From NCBI RefSeq assembly GCF_900142955.1, contig NZ_FRCP01000024.1, positions 1 through 64,000 on the forward strand: a stretch of DNA of 64,000 nucleotides, in the 5' to 3' direction. A program made the position numbers and the translations under genes. A model generated the notes under the pieces. That model made no database searches, was not told the DNA's origin, and saw nothing but the letters and a program-made list of their open reading frames with translations. Origin of the DNA: Anaerosporobacter mobilis DSM 15930. Lineage in GTDB: Bacteria > Bacillota > Clostridia > Lachnospirales > Lachnospiraceae. Positions 27,401 to 36,696 of the stretch are shown here, piece by piece (the first letter of the stretch is position 1; every line of letters starts with the position of its first letter).

Positions 27401-27936
27401 CGATGGAAACAGGATTCAAAAACATTGTATTGGGACTTATATTAGCAACCTTTCATATAAAGCTAGGTACATTACAGATCGTCCCAAGTTTTGTCGGTTG
27501 GATTCTTGTAGCGATGGGCGTTGATTCCATAGCAAAAGCCGAAGGGAATGAATTATTTACTAAAGCAAAGAATATCAGTGTAGTATTAATACTTCTAACA
27601 TTCTTAGATCTCATAAAGGTTAATCTAGTTATCGCATTCAGAAGTCCATATATGTTGTCAACGCTAATGGCCTTAATGGAACTAGTCTTCATATATTACT
27701 TCTTCCGTGGTATAACTGAGATGTTAAAGACCAAAGGTAAAATTAAGCAAGCTTGTGATAATGAAAAAATGTTAAGTGGTTACACAATACTCTATATAAT
27801 GGGGATATTGATTATGTGTATCTGCTGGTTGAATTCTAGTAGCATGACGGGAGCAATAATTGGAGTTTACATGGTAGCACTTAGAATATACATTATATAC
27901 CAGGTGAATAAGATTGGGAAAGATGTTAATAAGTGA
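27397..27936 (+). CDS. Unknown integral membrane protein
   Basis: The 179-residue protein has about five to six hydrophobic segments (including FVGWILVAMGVDSIA near 32 and GYTILYIMGILIMCICWL near 130). No family recognised. GAGAAGGTGAGGG precedes the ATG. A relic of a paralogue lies immediately upstream. Confidence 0.7.
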   Translation: MTMETGFKNIVLGLILATFHIKLGTLQIVPSFVGWILVAMGVDSIAKAEGNELFTKAKNISVVLILLTFLDLIKVNLVIAFRSPYMLSTLMALMELVFIYYFFRGITEMLKTKGKIKQACDNEKMLSGYTILYIMGILIMCICWLNSSSMTGAIIGVYMVALRIYIIYQVNKIGKDVNK

Positions 27937-28045
27937 AAAAGTAAAGAGAAGATGGAGACAATTGATAAATGATATTTGCCTATACAAAAGAAATATTAGT
28001 ATGATAGAATGGTGTAGATAATTTAAAGAATCAGAGGAGAAATCA

Positions 28046-28525
28046 TTGAAAATTACAGTTTTATGTGTTGGAAAAATTAAAGAAAAATACTTTACGTTAG
28101 GAATCGACGAATATGCAAAGAGACTTAGTCGCTATTGTAAATTAGAAATCATAGAAGTACCAGATGAGAAAACTCCAGATAATGCGTCTGAAAACGAAGA
28201 ACTTCAAATCAAAGCGAAAGAAGGAGACAAGCTTCTCAGATACATCAAAGATAATGCGTTTGTCATTGCCCTTGCCATTGAAGGGAAGATGTTAACAAGT
28301 GAAGAATTATCTGAGAAGATGGAACAACTAGGCATTAATGGCGATAGTAATGTTGTGTTTGTTATTGGTGGTTCTCTTGGCTTAGATAAGAGAATTCTAG
28401 ATCGTGCGGATTATAAGTTGAGTTTTTCAAAGATGACGTTTCCGCATCAGATGATGCGAATGGTGTTACTTGAGCAGGTGTATAGGGGGTTTAGAATTAT
28501 GAAGGGGGAACCGTATCATAAATAA
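28046..28525 (+). CDS. rlmH: 23S rRNA pseudouridine-1915 N3-methyltransferase RlmH
   Basis: RlmH methylates pseudouridine 1915 in 23S rRNA. The 159-residue SPOUT protein has the SAM knot FVIGGSLGLDKRILDRAD and the invariant C terminus MKGEPYHK. A TTG start at 28046 follows AGAGGAG. The last 18 bases of the gene (28508-28525) form the attachment core repeated four times downstream, so the 3' end is an integration site, as for SCC elements in staphylococci. Confidence 0.96.
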   Translation: MKITVLCVGKIKEKYFTLGIDEYAKRLSRYCKLEIIEVPDEKTPDNASENEELQIKAKEGDKLLRYIKDNAFVIALAIEGKMLTSEELSEKMEQLGINGDSNVVFVIGGSLGLDKRILDRADYKLSFSKMTFPHQMMRMVLLEQVYRGFRIMKGEPYHK

Positions 28526-28546
28526 GTAGAGTTTTACTGTATTTGG
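28501..28546 (+). repeat. Attachment site A (rlmH 3' end and downstream)
   Basis: The core GAACCGTATCATAAATAA (28508-28525) encodes the last codons Glu-Pro-Tyr-His-Lys-stop. The following AGAGTTTTACTG and TTTGGAAA are also found, slightly changed, after sites B and D. It is the outer left site of the island. Confidence 0.8.
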
Positions 28547-28590
28547 AAAAAGAAGACGAATTATTTGGATTCAACCGTCTTAAAGCTGTG

Positions 28591-28636
28591 AAAAGACTAT
28601 CTCTTGATGTGAAAGCATTGTGAGGTGGTCTTTTTT
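28591..28636 (+). terminator. Terminator downstream of rlmH
   Basis: AAAAGACTATCTC (28591-28603) pairs with GAGGTGGTCTTTT (28622-28634) using G-U pairs, then Ts. The next gene-free stretch to 28941 shows only AT-rich DNA with a TTGACA at 28674 lacking a good -10. Confidence 0.7.
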
Positions 28637-28941
28637 ATTGGTGGAAAGGTATTTGATAGTTGAAGATTTATCTTTGACAAACGAGTATACTTGTAAGGGA
28701 ATATTGCTAGTTAACTCAAGAGTATTATATTAAATAAATTAAAATCGCATTATATAGGACATTTAAATAATACTAGAAAAATTTAACATATATATAGTTG
28801 AATAGAGGATGAAAATGATATATTATAGTATAAAATGGAATGACGAAAAGATAGATGATACAGTGTATTATAGTAATAATATGTAATTAGTATTTTGGTA
28901 GATTTATATTGCAAATAAGTTGTCTTTAGGAGGAAGGGAAT

Positions 28942-31056
28942 ATGAGTAATATGCGTCTGGTTAGATATCGAGTAGAAAAGTACAAGTCTGTTATGGATAG
29001 TGGTTGGATTGATTGTGATGATGTTACTACGTTAGTCGGAGTAAACGAGGCTGGGAAGTCCAATTTGCTATTAGCTCTTTGGAAACTTAATCCAGCTAAG
29101 GGAGGGGAAATTGTATTTTCTGATGATATGCCGGTAAAGCTGTTTTCTGAGTTACGTAATGCTGAAAAAAAGCCCCAATTCATCCATGCGATATTTGAGA
29201 TAACATCTGAATTTGTATTAGAAAAAATTTCAGAATTATCGGGTTTTTGTCCTGACTCGGTTCGTACCGTTAGCATTTCTCGTGACTATGATGGAGTTAG
29301 ATTTGTTTCTTTTCCCGACGCTAAAGCATATGATAAATTGCCGGTAAGTGAAACAGTTACATTGCTTCAAAAAGAATTGTCAGTCACCACAGAATTGGAT
29401 GAAATGGGAAAAACTGAAGAAGGAATTAAATCAGAAGCAATAGAAAAAATCAATACAGCTTTAAAAATTGTTGAGGGCAAAGACTATATTTCTAATAGTG
29501 ATGCAACTTCTCTCTATGATGTGTTCGATGACATTCACGGCAAAGTTATGCAAACATCAAAAATTCGGCCAGTACTGATTCAACTTAAAGAATATTTCTC
29601 GGAAATGAAATCTGGTTTTGAACGGCCAAATCCCTCATTAATTGAAGAAGTTCGTGAGATTGTATTTTCTAATATGCCCAAGTTTGTATATTACTCGAAT
29701 TATGGGAACCTTGATTCAGAGATTTATTTACCACATGTGATTGATAATCAGAAACGGACTGACTTAACTGGGATTGCAGAGGCGAAGGCAAGAACGCTTA
29801 GGGTCCTATTTGAGTACGTTAATCTTGACCCAAAAGAGATATTAGAAATGGGTAGGGATGCCCAAGGACGACTTGATGGAAACGGTAATCAAATTGAGCC
29901 ACCTTCGGAAAAAGAGATACAACAGCGAGCAGAAAAGAAAAAAGAGAGAGATGTCCTTTTACAATCAGCCTCTACTAAATTAACAAGAGATTTTCGTGAA
30001 TGGTGGAATCAGGGAAATTATAATTTTGATTTCAGAGCGGATGGAAAACACTTTAGAATCTGGGTTTCTGACGATGTACGTCCTGAGCGAATTGTTTTGG
30101 AAAATCGTAGTACTGGACTTCAGTGGTTCATGAGCTTTTATCTTGTTTTCTTAGTTGAAAGTGAAGAAGCTCATGCCGGCGCAATTCTCCTTCTTGATGA
30201 GGCTGGTCTGTCTCTTCACCCGCTTGCACAAAAAGATTTATCATTATTCTTTAGCAATCTTGCGAAAACAAATCAAATTGTTAATACTACGCATTCACCG
30301 TTTCTTATCGACATAAACCATGTGGAGAGAGCGAAAGTCGTATTTGTTGACAAAGACGGTTATACAGTAGTATCTAACGATTTGAGAGCGGCGGAAAGTA
30401 GATTGAAAACAAATTCGGTTTATGCTGTGCATGCAGCCCTTGGGTTGTCTGTGTCAGACATATTATTGCAAGGATGTCGTCTTGTAATTGTTGAGGGACC
30501 ATCAGATCAATATTACTTTAATGCAATTAAATTGTTTCTGATTTGCAAAAAGCTAATAGAGCCTAAGCAAGAAATTATTTTTGTTCCCTCTGGAGGAGTC
30601 AAAGCTGTTGGAAGTTTGGCAAGTTTACTATCTGCAAAAAATGATTTGCCGAGTGTGATCCTTGATTCTGATAAAAGTGGACGGGATTTTAAGGATAAGC
30701 TTTGTCGTAACCTTTATGCAAGTGAGCCACATAAAATTCTTGAGATTTTTGATTTTAATAAAGTTTTAGATTCTGAAGTCGAAGATATTATACCTTTCCA
30801 TCTATTACAGCGTCCCATTGATAGAATATTTAATAATATCGAATTGGACTTTAGCGAAGTATATAATCCTAAGACACCAATCATTCCACAATTAGAGAAA
30901 TTTGCAGGTGACAATGCAATTAGCCTACCTAATGGTTATAAAGTTGAATTGGCACGTCAATTCAAACAAATATTACAGAACCAGATGGATAAATATGATG
31001 ACGATACTGTGATATACAGATGGAAGACTATTTTTGACTCACTGTTACAACAGTAA
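28942..31056 (+). CDS. OLD-family ATP-dependent endonuclease (AAA ATPase + TOPRIM)
   Basis: The 704-residue protein has an ABC-type ATPase domain: Walker A GVNEAGKSN near residue 33, Walker B AILLLDEAGLSLHP near 415, and a THSPFLID switch. A C-terminal TOPRIM nuclease domain has VIVEGPSDQYYF near 520 and VILDSDKSG near 575. OLD proteins restrict phages; GajA of Gabija is in this family but needs GajB, which is not seen here. The gene downstream (31108-31430) is decayed. AGGAGG precedes the ATG. Confidence 0.88.
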   Translation: MSNMRLVRYRVEKYKSVMDSGWIDCDDVTTLVGVNEAGKSNLLLALWKLNPAKGGEIVFSDDMPVKLFSELRNAEKKPQFIHAIFEITSEFVLEKISELSGFCPDSVRTVSISRDYDGVRFVSFPDAKAYDKLPVSETVTLLQKELSVTTELDEMGKTEEGIKSEAIEKINTALKIVEGKDYISNSDATSLYDVFDDIHGKVMQTSKIRPVLIQLKEYFSEMKSGFERPNPSLIEEVREIVFSNMPKFVYYSNYGNLDSEIYLPHVIDNQKRTDLTGIAEAKARTLRVLFEYVNLDPKEILEMGRDAQGRLDGNGNQIEPPSEKEIQQRAEKKKERDVLLQSASTKLTRDFREWWNQGNYNFDFRADGKHFRIWVSDDVRPERIVLENRSTGLQWFMSFYLVFLVESEEAHAGAILLLDEAGLSLHPLAQKDLSLFFSNLAKTNQIVNTTHSPFLIDINHVERAKVVFVDKDGYTVVSNDLRAAESRLKTNSVYAVHAALGLSVSDILLQGCRLVIVEGPSDQYYFNAIKLFLICKKLIEPKQEIIFVPSGGVKAVGSLASLLSAKNDLPSVILDSDKSGRDFKDKLCRNLYASEPHKILEIFDFNKVLDSEVEDIIPFHLLQRPIDRIFNNIELDFSEVYNPKTPIIPQLEKFAGDNAISLPNGYKVELARQFKQILQNQMDKYDDDTVIYRWKTIFDSLLQQ

Positions 31057-31107
31057 CGAAACAGTTAATGATTTGGAACTTAATTCTATTGAATAGGGGT
31101 GACATAT

Positions 31108-31430
31108 TTGTACAGCGACAACTGGTTAAGTTTGGGCTATATTTATGGTGAACGGCTTAAAGTTTCAAAGTAGTTGACTATAAAGTTTGGACAGATAAAA
31201 GTAATAAAGTTGTTGGGGTTACAGTAAATTGTGAATTGTCGAATAATTTTCATTATGAATTATCTATTGATGAATGACTGAAATTTCAAGAAAAAGTTTT
31301 GGGAATCACTAGCTTAGAAAAAACACAGAAGTTATTCGGAAAATTCTTATGTGAGAATAATGATATATTTAGTTTTGAAGATACATTGAAATTATACGGA
31401 ATTAAGTATGATAAGATTGCATTTTATTAA
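31108..31430 (+). pseudogene. Decayed small gene downstream of the OLD nuclease
   Basis: One frame from TTG 31108 encodes a short segment with GYIYGERLKVSK. A second frame, offset by one, continues VVDYKVWTDKSNKVVGVTV, has one in-frame TGA near 31275, and then runs on to TAA 31428-31430. The pattern indicates a gene of about 105 codons disrupted by a frameshift and a stop. No family recognised. Confidence 0.6.
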
Positions 31431-31477
31431 GATTTTTTCTATTACGCTTGTTAGTAGAAGACATATGCGTGATTAGG

Positions 31478-31507
31478 CTCAAGTCGTAGGACTTGGGTCT
31501 TTCTTTG
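31478..31507 (+). terminator. Probable terminator between the OLD and type I modules
   Basis: CTCAAGTC-GTAG-GACTTGGG forms an 8-bp stem (one G-U) followed by a T-rich tract. Confidence 0.6.
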
Positions 31508-31690
31508 TCACTCGATGGTCGTTAAGTGGCAGGAAAGTCAACAAAGTGTCGGAATTGTAATTTTAATATACAATGATTTGGAATGGGAAATTGGAGGAAT
31601 GTGTTAACGAAGAGGGGGAGTGGTAACAGAGGTTTGGTCATTTGATTGACATCAAGTGGCTAAATAAAAAATGTAGATTTTACTTATCAA

Positions 31691-31719
31691 TTGTTAATAT
31701 TTATTATAAATGGTACAAT
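31691..31719 (+). promoter_or_regulatory. Probable promoter of the type I restriction-modification operon
   Basis: TTGTTA (31691-31696), a 17-base spacer and TACAAT (31714-31719) lie about 57 bases before the hsdM start. Confidence 0.55.
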
Positions 31720-31776
31720 TACATTAAGAGTTCGATTGTGAAGAAAAATTGTGAAATAATAGATAGGAGAAACAAA

Positions 31777-33291
31777 ATGGCAACAGGAACAACAAACGTG
31801 GGATTTGAAGATAAATTATGGTTAGCTGCAGATAAGTTGCGTGGTAGTATGGATGCATCTGAGTATAAACATGTAGTGCTTGGACTTATCTTTCTAAAAT
31901 ATGTGTCAGACTCTTATAATGAAAGGCATATGGAACTGGTGAAAGAAGGCTCAGGTTTTGAAGAGGACAAAGATGAATATACTGCTAAAAATATTTTTTA
32001 TGTTCCACTAGAGGCAAGATGGAGTACGATTGAAGCATATGCTACTTCACCTGAGATTGGCAAGATAATTGACCATGCAATGGAGTTAATAGAAAAAGAA
32101 AATAACTCTCTAAAGGGAGTATTAAATAAAAATTATTCAAGACCTGAACTTGATAAAACTAGATTAGGTGAGCTCGTTACTCTTTTTACAAATATCGAAG
32201 TTGGTACGGATATAGCAAAGGAACGAGATGTCTTAGGAAGAGTTTATGAATATTTTCTAAGCAAGTTTGCAAGTGTAGAAGGAAAATTAGGTGGTGAATT
32301 CTATACACCTTCTTGTATTGTACGTACATTAGTAGAAATCATTGAACCATTCAAAGGTAGGGTATTCGATCCTGCTTGTGGTAGTGGAGGTATGTTCTGT
32401 CAATCTGCGAAGTTTGTACAGGAGCATCAAGGAAATATTCGAAACATATCGGTTTATGGACAGGAGAGTAATCCAACTACTTGGAAATTGGCAAAGATGA
32501 ATCTTGCTTTAAGACAGATCGATGCTGATCTAGGTACTCATAATGCAGATGCCTTCCATGAAGACTTACACAAGGCTTTAAAGGCAGACTTTATCCTAGC
32601 AAATCCACCATTTAACATTTCAGATTGGGGTGGGGAGAGATTACAAGAAGATGTAAGATGGAGATATGGGACTCCACCTACTGGAAATGCAAACTATGCA
32701 TGGTTACAACATATGTTGCATCATCTGAATACTGCAGGTGGTGTATGTGGTACAGTTCTTGCTAATGGTTCACTTAGTTCAAATACATCTAACGAGGGAA
32801 ATATTAGAGCCAATATGTTGCGTGGTGATGTAGTTGAATGTATTGTAGCTATGCCAGGACAACTTTTCTATTCTACGGGCATTCCAGTATGTTTATGGAT
32901 CATGAGAAAAGGAAAATCAGAGTCAATAAAGGATAAAGTTCTTTTCATTGATGCAAGAAATTTAGGACACATGATTGATCGTAAAGTTAAAGAACTTAGT
33001 GAAGAGGATATTAAGAAAATTGCCAATACCTATCATTCATGGAGAAATGATGATGGATATGATGATGTTCAGGGATTTTGTAAAGTTGCATCTATTGATG
33101 AAATATCAGAGAATGATTACATTTTAACTCCAGGACGCTATGTAGGAATTGAAGAAGTAGAAGATGATGGCGAGCCATTCGAAGAAAAGATGACAAGACT
33201 TACTACAGAACTATATGGTTTGTTTGAAGAATCACATAAACTAGAAGCTGAGATTTGTAAAAAGCTTGCTGCTATTGGATACAGTAAATAA
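31777..33291 (+). CDS. hsdM: Type I restriction-modification DNA methyltransferase subunit HsdM
   Basis: HsdM makes N6-methyladenine with HsdS. It has 504 residues from the ATG at 31777, chosen over the in-frame start at 31642 because AGGAGA lies 6 bases upstream and the family begins FEDKLWLAADKLRG. The N-terminal helical HsdM_N domain is followed by SAM motif I FDPACGSGGMF near residue 200 and catalytic motif NPPFN near 280. It is complete. Confidence 0.94.
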   Translation: MATGTTNVGFEDKLWLAADKLRGSMDASEYKHVVLGLIFLKYVSDSYNERHMELVKEGSGFEEDKDEYTAKNIFYVPLEARWSTIEAYATSPEIGKIIDHAMELIEKENNSLKGVLNKNYSRPELDKTRLGELVTLFTNIEVGTDIAKERDVLGRVYEYFLSKFASVEGKLGGEFYTPSCIVRTLVEIIEPFKGRVFDPACGSGGMFCQSAKFVQEHQGNIRNISVYGQESNPTTWKLAKMNLALRQIDADLGTHNADAFHEDLHKALKADFILANPPFNISDWGGERLQEDVRWRYGTPPTGNANYAWLQHMLHHLNTAGGVCGTVLANGSLSSNTSNEGNIRANMLRGDVVECIVAMPGQLFYSTGIPVCLWIMRKGKSESIKDKVLFIDARNLGHMIDRKVKELSEEDIKKIANTYHSWRNDDGYDDVQGFCKVASIDEISENDYILTPGRYVGIEEVEDDGEPFEEKMTRLTTELYGLFEESHKLEAEICKKLAAIGYSK

Positions 33292-33388
33292 GATAAATTG
33301 TGATTTATCGGACTAAAAGTATTTCAATAATAGACTTGATATAAGCTGTTGTTACGGTAATATACCTACTACAAAGGAGGTTATTACT

Positions 33389-34354
33389 ATGAACCAAGAG
33401 ATTATTAATTCAATAATGTATCAGATGAGCCGGCATTTGGACAACCAACAGCAAATGAAATTAAAACAAGTTCTAGAGCAGGCCATAAATAATAATGATG
33501 AGTCAGAAGATGATTCATTTGAACTTTTGAATCGTTTTATAGCAACAAAAAAGTTAGAGGGACGTTCAGATAAGACGCTTAAATACTATAGGAACACTGT
33601 TAACAAGATGTTGATAGCAATAGATAAAAATGCTAAGGCTATTACAACGGATGATCTAAGAACGTATCTTACAGATTATCAAAGTAGAACAACTGTTAGT
33701 AAACAAAGCGTAGATAATGTGAGGCGTAACCTTTCAAGTTTCTTTACTTAGTTAGAAGATGAAAATTATATTATGAAAAGTCCGGTTAGAAGGATTCGTA
33801 AGATTAAGACAACTATTCCGGTTAATGAAACATATTCAGATGATGAGATGGAAAGATTAAGGGATTCTTGTACTGAAATTAGAGATTTGGCTATGATTGA
33901 TTTATTATCATCAACAGGTATGCGTGTAGGGGAATTAGTATTACTTAATCGAGAAGATATAGACTTTAATGAACGAGAATGTATTGTTCTCGGAAAAGGT
34001 GATAAAGAAAGAATTGTATATTTTGATGCAAGAACCAAGCTACATCTGCAAGAATATTTGAATAGCAGAAAAGATGATAATCCAGCGTTATTTGTAGGGT
34101 TTAGAGCACCGCATGAGAGACTTGAAATTGGTGGCGTTGAGGTTAGAATTCGCAAGCTTGGAAGAAATATTGGTGTCAAAAAATGCCATCCTCACAAATT
34201 TAGAAGAACGATGGCAACAGTGGCAATAGACAAAGGAATGCCTATAGAACAAGTGCTGAAACTCTTAGGTCATGAGAAGATAGATACGACTTTGCATTAT
34301 GCAATGGTAAAGCAAAGTAATGTAAAGAATGCACATAGAAAATACATTGGGTAG
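33389..34354 (+). pseudogene. Tyrosine recombinase interrupted by an in-frame TAG
   Basis: Two open frames, 33389-33751 and 33773-34354, are in the same frame and separated by a single TAG at 33749-33751. Reading through gives a complete recombinase of about 321 codons: SAM-like DNA-binding domain, then the catalytic domain with Arg in STGMRVGELVLL, HKFRRT (His-x-x-Arg), LLGHEKIDTT and the Tyr in TTLHYAMV. The stop sits where FF(T/S)WLEDE would be expected, so a Trp TGG to TAG change is likely. Recombinases between hsdM and hsdS usually switch hsdS specificity. GGAGG precedes the first ATG. Confidence 0.88.
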
Positions 34355-34362
34355 GTGATTGA

Positions 34363-35529
34363 ATGATTAACTGGAAAGAAACTAGAGTTGGAGATATTGG
34401 AAAAGTTATTACGGGAAAAACTCCTAAAACTAGTGTTGATGAAAATTATGGTGGTGATATTCCATTTATAACCCCATCTGATGATATGACGACAAAGTAT
34501 ATCTTCGCAACAAATAAAAAATTAACTGATAAGGGTGCCCAATCAGTTAAAAATAGTATAATACCTCCAAATACAATTTGTGTAAGTTGTATTGGTTCGG
34601 ATTTGGGAAAAGTTGTTATTTCAACAGAAACATCAGTAACAAATCAGCAAATAAACTCTATAGTTTTAAATGAAAATGAATATGATTTAGATTTTATATA
34701 TTATATTATGACGAGTTTAGGCAAAGTGATGAATCATCACAGTAAAACATCTACAGCAGTTCCGATTGTGAATAAAACACAATTTTCAGATTATACATTT
34801 CTATGTCCAGAATTGGTTACACAGAAGAAAATTGGTGGTGTACTTGCTAGTTTAGATGATAAAATTTCTAATAACAGATCGATAAATAGGAATTTACAGG
34901 ACCAAGCGTTTGCATTGTTTGAACAATTGGTGATGGAACACGATCCAGAAGATGTTTGTAATCTATCAGAAATATCTGATATTAATCCGAAAAGGATACT
35001 TTCTAAGAATGTAGAAGCTAGATGTATAGATATGGCAAAGTTATCTACATCAGGTGCTTTTCCGGATGGATGGGAGTACAAGTTATTTACTGGTGGTATG
35101 AAATTCCAAAATGGTGATACTTTGTTGGCTAGAATAACGCCTTGTCTTGAAAATGGAAAAACCGCCTATATCAATTTTCTCAATGATAAAGAGGTTGCCT
35201 TTGGATCAACAGAATATGTTGTTCTGGCAGCAAAGGGAAATACGCCACCTGAGATGCTATATTGTTTAGCTAGATATTCAAAATTTGTTGATTATGCAGT
35301 GAAAAATATGAATGGAAGTAGTGGAAGACAAAGAATATCGGGAGAAACAGTAGGGCAATATCAGGTACCAAATTTTAATAATGATGAGATGGATAGATTT
35401 AGGAAAGCATCTGAATCAAATTTTGAAATGATGAAACAGAATTCATTTGAAAATATGAGGTTGGTTGAGCTGAGAGATGCTCTATTGCCGAGATTGATGT
35501 CAGGTGAAATTGATGTCTCAAACCTGTAG
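34363..35529 (+). CDS. hsdS: Type I restriction-modification specificity subunit HsdS
   Basis: HsdS reads the DNA target. The 388-residue protein has two target-recognition domains (about 1-150 and 190-345), each followed by a helical conserved region (TQKKIGGVLASLDDKI near 155; MRLVELRDALLPRLMSGEI at the C terminus). Its ATG lies 8 bases after the recombinase stop. Only one hsdS is present and no inverted partial copy is seen in the window. Confidence 0.93.
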   Translation: MINWKETRVGDIGKVITGKTPKTSVDENYGGDIPFITPSDDMTTKYIFATNKKLTDKGAQSVKNSIIPPNTICVSCIGSDLGKVVISTETSVTNQQINSIVLNENEYDLDFIYYIMTSLGKVMNHHSKTSTAVPIVNKTQFSDYTFLCPELVTQKKIGGVLASLDDKISNNRSINRNLQDQAFALFEQLVMEHDPEDVCNLSEISDINPKRILSKNVEARCIDMAKLSTSGAFPDGWEYKLFTGGMKFQNGDTLLARITPCLENGKTAYINFLNDKEVAFGSTEYVVLAAKGNTPPEMLYCLARYSKFVDYAVKNMNGSSGRQRISGETVGQYQVPNFNNDEMDRFRKASESNFEMMKQNSFENMRLVELRDALLPRLMSGEIDVSNL

Positions 35530-35576
35530 ACTTAATATGATAAATTTTAAAGCAATATAAGAAAGTGAGGAATTTA

Positions 35577-36515
35577 TTGTCAAATCTAACATTTAAACAT
35601 AAAGCTATGATGGAACAGTTATTTGAAATGGAAAGTGGCTATGTTTTAGGCTTTTCAAATAATACTTTTCGTACATTTATGGCAGAACAAACTGATATTG
35701 ATGTTTATCTAGAACCTGGATATATCGAGGAATCCTCAAAGGCAAAGAAACTAAGAAGATTTTGGAATAATGAGGAAGATTCTATTGTTGGGAAAGTAAT
35801 ACTTAGTCTTTTAGAAATTCGCGAAGATAGCATCTCTCGAAAACAAGAATATGATGATGAATTTGTAGATAAATATGTGAACAAAGCACTTGAAATAAAA
35901 TCTGTTGCATCAAAGATGATAGGAGAAACTTCTTTGTTTTCTTCAAATGATGAAAGATTAAATGCTGATATTGCAACTGCCAATATGGTGCTAAATGATT
36001 TAATTAAAATTGGTGAACGTGTATGTTTGAATAATACGTACAATGCTGCAAGCTCTGAGAATATTATTAATGATTATTTCAGAGATATGCTGTCTAGTAT
36101 GGGATATAACGAGGTTAAGGATCAAACTCGTCATGGAGTATCGGTAAGTGGTAAAGATGCCGGAGAAGTAGATATATTATTGACCAAAGCTAATAAGGAA
36201 ATTGCTATTTTTGAAGGATTAAAATTAAATAGTGTAAGTGTGGATTACATTGATGAACATATAAAAAAAGCAATCACTAATTATAATGCACTTGGAACAG
36301 CAACCTTTATAGTTGCTTATGTTACTACAGCAGACTTTGAAGCTTTTTGGAATAGATATGTTAATCATATAGAGATGCATTCTTTTACCTTGGGCATTAA
36401 GAAGAAATTAAATATATTGGCGCATCCAAATGCATCAACTCGTGTTGCGACTATGATTTTTACTCGAGATGGATATGATTTTCCGGTATATTATATTGCG
36501 CTAAAAATGAATTAG
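35577..36515 (+). CDS. Unknown protein with a possible PD-(D/E)XK nuclease core, in the type I locus
   Basis: I do not recognise a family. The protein has about 312 residues from the TTG at 35577 (GTGAGG 6 bases upstream; the GTG at 35565 lies inside that site). The N-terminal two thirds are helical. A segment near residue 200, GEVDILLTKANKEIAIFEGL followed by K, resembles the D...(D/E)xK core of restriction-like nucleases, but its E-G-L-K spacing is atypical. Embedded between hsdS and hsdR, it may be an accessory effector. Confidence 0.65.
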   Translation: MSNLTFKHKAMMEQLFEMESGYVLGFSNNTFRTFMAEQTDIDVYLEPGYIEESSKAKKLRRFWNNEEDSIVGKVILSLLEIREDSISRKQEYDDEFVDKYVNKALEIKSVASKMIGETSLFSSNDERLNADIATANMVLNDLIKIGERVCLNNTYNAASSENIINDYFRDMLSSMGYNEVKDQTRHGVSVSGKDAGEVDILLTKANKEIAIFEGLKLNSVSVDYIDEHIKKAITNYNALGTATFIVAYVTTADFEAFWNRYVNHIEMHSFTLGIKKKLNILAHPNASTRVATMIFTRDGYDFPVYYIALKMN

Positions 36516-36696
36516 TACGATAAATATTAATTTAGTATACAAGCAGACTTAAAAAAGTTGCGCTTTTTCTTTGTTGACACTACGATCGGATAGGGATGAT
36601 TGTGGTTATAAAAAGTGAGTTATTAATATAATAAATATAAGTATGTTCCATAAGTACGAGTTGGCAATGATAAAAAAAGAGAAGGAGAATCATATA

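Noticed and set aside
28942..31056. Gabija system
   Set aside because: The ATPase-TOPRIM protein is GajA-like, but no UvrD-type helicase (GajB) follows. I call only an OLD-family nuclease.
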